Assembly (NCBI GenBank): GCA_002887195.1
Contig: PJAB01001298.1
Coordinates: 1-15,603 of the forward strand
Direction of reading: 5' to 3'
Origin: Chrysochromulina parva
Taxonomy: Eukaryota; Haptophyta; Prymnesiales; Chrysochromulinaceae
DNA length: 15,603 nt
The position numbers were made by a program, and so were the translations under genes. The notes under the pieces are model-generated. The model saw only the letters and a list, made by a program, of their open reading frames with translations. It was not told the origin of the DNA and ran no database searches. Shown here in pieces: positions 15,409-15,603 of the stretch; position 1 is the stretch's first letter; each line of letters starts with the position of its first letter.

Positions 15409-15603
15409 TCAGGCAATGTACTTGCGATGGGCGCCGAGGATGGCGTCGCGGAAGGTGGCGGTGAGCCCGGTCGCCTCGAGCAACGGCAGCCCGTAGGAGG
15501 CGAGGCGCACATTGTGCAGCTCGTCGAAGGACGTCGCCACGCCGTTCACGATCGGCATCGTGCCGTGCGAGAGCACCGGCGAGTGCAGGCCCGGCTTGGT
15601 CGC
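15409..15603 (-). CDS. C-terminal end of a probable Hint (hedgehog/intein) domain protein
   Basis: Reading minus from the right edge gives 64 residues to a TGA at 15411–15409. The order SPVLSHGTMPIVNGVATS, then SFDELHNVRLASYGLPLLEA, matches the last strands of hedgehog-type Hint domains. There, a (S/A)PL–x–G–T–hydrophobic–V–(N/D)–G–V–x–(T/A)S stretch is followed by a helix with His/Leu and a 'PLL' turn. Hint domains catalyse self-cleavage or protein splicing. The catalytic N-terminal Cys and the TxxH block would lie beyond the window and cannot be checked. The fragment ends with a short tail (RDAILGAHRKYIA). Codon use (GCG/CTC/ATC-rich) fits a real exon. It converges on the EF-hand gene. Confidence 0.6.
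   Translation of the reverse strand, partial: ATKPGLHSPVLSHGTMPIVNGVATSFDELHNVRLASYGLPLLEATGLTATFRDAILGAHRKYIA

Noticed and set aside
15171..15512. Minus-strand ORF of 113 codons
   Set aside because: It overlaps the Hint-like reading in another frame and has Arg/Ser/Pro-rich random composition.

Overview
The window looks like nuclear DNA of a GC-rich unicellular eukaryote, most likely a microalga. A haptophyte-like host fits best but is not proven. The reasons are split genes with short GT–AG introns, one probable GC–AG intron, very tight gene spacing, proteins dominated by Ala/Pro/Gly low complexity, and no bacterial operon or ribosome-binding signals. All gene models below come from reading frames, splice-phase agreement and family motifs seen by eye.

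Layout, left to right. (1) Positions 1–4226, minus strand: a WD40-repeat protein with an EF-hand-like N-terminal region, ten exons visible, running off the left edge. (2) 4277–5498, minus strand: a two-exon prolyl 4-hydroxylase-type 2-oxoglutarate/Fe(II) dioxygenase with a complete catalytic set. (3) 5499–5990: a divergent spacer. (4) About 5991–6456, plus strand: the last exon of a small charged, Lys/Ala-rich protein. (5) 6457–6842: a spacer with several palindromes in front of the next gene. (6) 6843–14851, plus strand: an eight-exon gene of about 2,250 residues, with an EF-hand N-terminal region followed by a long low-complexity, repeat-rich body. (7) 14852–15408: a spacer between convergent genes. 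(8) 15409–15603, minus strand: the C-terminal end of a protein with a probable Hint (hedgehog/intein) domain, running off the right edge.

The genes do not form an obvious pathway. What unites the window is its intron biology. Nearly every intron is built from one of a few short repeat families, and most are bounded by direct copies of the neighbouring exon edge. Several introns are tandem arrays of units that each start with GT and end with AG. One intron keeps what looks like a copy of the uninterrupted exon junction. These are marks of recent intron gain by introner-like elements or by tandem duplication, and pieces of the same repeats also appear inside coding sequence. A second unexplained signal is a 10-bp word, CCAAATTAGG, present nine times perfectly, in both orientations, almost only in exons.
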